From Solirubrobacteraceae bacterium (GTDB lineage Bacteria > Actinomycetota > Thermoleophilia > Solirubrobacterales > Solirubrobacteraceae): a stretch of 5,299 nt of DNA. Below, piece by piece: positions 5,009 to 5,299 of the stretch. Below the pieces are notes generated by a model. That model did not search any database, was not told where the DNA came from, and was given only the letters and a program-made list of their open reading frames with translations. The position numbers and the translations under genes were made by a program. Numbering within the stretch: the stretch's first letter is position 1; each line of letters begins with the position of its first letter. The stretch lies in assembly GCA_030038955.1 (NCBI GenBank), contig JASHQV010000237.1:1-5299 (forward strand), given 5' to 3'.

Positions 5009-5274
5009 CCGCGGACGCCCGATCTCCCTTCCGCTCATCGGGTGATTGCAAGCCGCGGGGTCACGGCCTAGGCCACGGAGCCGCACCTGATCATAAACAA
5101 CTGCTACCGGGACTCACAGCGTGTGTAACGCCACACGCGCGAGCTGCTCACCCTGACCCTTCACGCCGCCGGTTCCGCACGGGCCAGCTCGTGGCGGTTG
5201 CTTCTGTGCCGGAGCACCTCGTTGCCAAGGCAGCGTGAATTCTGGACGCCGCGGCCGAGCAAAGCAATCGTCCA
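5009..5274. other. Intergenic stretch, no gene recognised
   Basis: No frame here reads as a known protein and no RNA gene is visible. It is less GC-rich locally around 5085-5110. It holds a perfect 10-bp palindrome GGCCTAGGCC (5065-5074) and a hairpin with 7-bp arms GCGTGTG/CACACGC and a 6-nt loop (5119-5138). The hairpin is about 110 bases after the permease stop and has no T tail, so it is at best a weak candidate for the end of that transcript. Confidence 0.5.
5119..5138 (+). terminator. Stem-loop downstream of the permease gene, weak terminator candidate
   Basis: The arms GCGTGTG and CACACGC pair perfectly around the loop TAACGC. There is no run of T after it on either strand, and it lies 110 bases from the stop codon, so a terminator role is only possible. 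Confidence 0.25.
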
Positions 5275-5299
5275 ATGCCGATGCTCATCGTCGGCGGTT
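5275..5299 (+). CDS. Possible start of a gene cut by the window edge
   Basis: An ATG at 5275 opens an uninterrupted frame reading Met-Pro-Met-Leu-Ile-Val-Gly-Gly to the edge, with a second ATG at 5281. A hydrophobic strand followed by Gly-Gly is a common beginning of nucleotide-binding or similar folds, but eight codons cannot identify a family. No clear ribosome binding site precedes either ATG, and a non-coding reading is equally likely. Confidence 0.2.

Noticed and set aside
5065..5074. Perfect palindrome GGCCTAGGCC as a protein-binding site
   Set aside because: Ten bases of G/C-rich palindrome occur by chance at this base composition, and nothing nearby suggests a regulator or target promoter.
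4286..5086. Antisense open frame of 266 codons across the permease gene
   Set aside because: Composition is typical of the antisense of a GC-rich membrane protein gene (Arg, Asp, Gln, His), with no start signal.
5090..5095. TATGAT on the minus strand as a -10 promoter element
   Set aside because: A good hexamer, but no -35 is found at 16-18 bases and transcription would run antisense into the permease gene.
4282..5238. Plus-strand open frame of 318 codons overlapping the permease and running beyond its stop
   Set aside because: Arg/Pro-rich shadow of the permease gene; the portion after 5008 shows no family features or repeat of membrane or fold patterns.

Overview
The window is high-GC bacterial DNA with dense genes and strong G/C preference at third codon positions. 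Gene content and protein style (OsmC, CsoR, XRE-cupin and MetE-like families, tRNA without encoded CCA) suggest an Actinobacteriota-type genome, perhaps Thermoleophilia-like. That placement is an inference from style, not from a marker gene.

Left part (1-1255): a tRNA-Arg(UCU) gene and an intact OsmC-type peroxiredoxin gene, both on the minus strand. Next come two gene remnants whose missing 5' ends meet at one point near 1061. One is the C-terminal part of a MetE-like (cobalamin-independent) methionine synthase on the minus strand. The other is the C-terminal cupin part of a probable XRE-cupin regulator on the plus strand. The MetE-like remnant also carries two 1-nt frame changes that compensate each other. 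The simplest reading is a deletion that took the 5' halves of two divergent neighbours, or an assembly chimera.

Middle part (1256-3335), all minus strand: a HEAT-repeat protein is followed 24 bp later by a stand-alone RelA/SpoT-type HD hydrolase, probably a small alarmone hydrolase. After two hairpins and a strong leader stem-loop comes a 27-codon reading frame for an extremely arginine-rich peptide. A 9-bp tandem repeat fills most of the gap between the HEAT gene and the upstream csoR.

Right part (3336-5008): csoR (minus) and a permease-YHS fusion gene (plus) are divergent across a 56-bp spacer. The spacer holds an inverted repeat of CsoR operator form, TACCCC-CTA-GGGGTA. CsoR keeps the full copper ligand set (Cys62, His87, Cys91). 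The permease has ArsP/DUF318-like halves, a His-rich loop and a C-terminal YHS metal-binding domain. Together they look like a self-contained copper- or other soft-metal-responsive transport module, and this is the most interesting system in the window. Because csoR, the HEAT gene and the HD hydrolase gene run in the same direction, they could form one transcript, which would tie metal sensing to alarmone turnover. The 82-bp repeat-bearing gap leaves this open.

The last 291 bases hold no recognised gene, apart from a possible gene start at the very edge.
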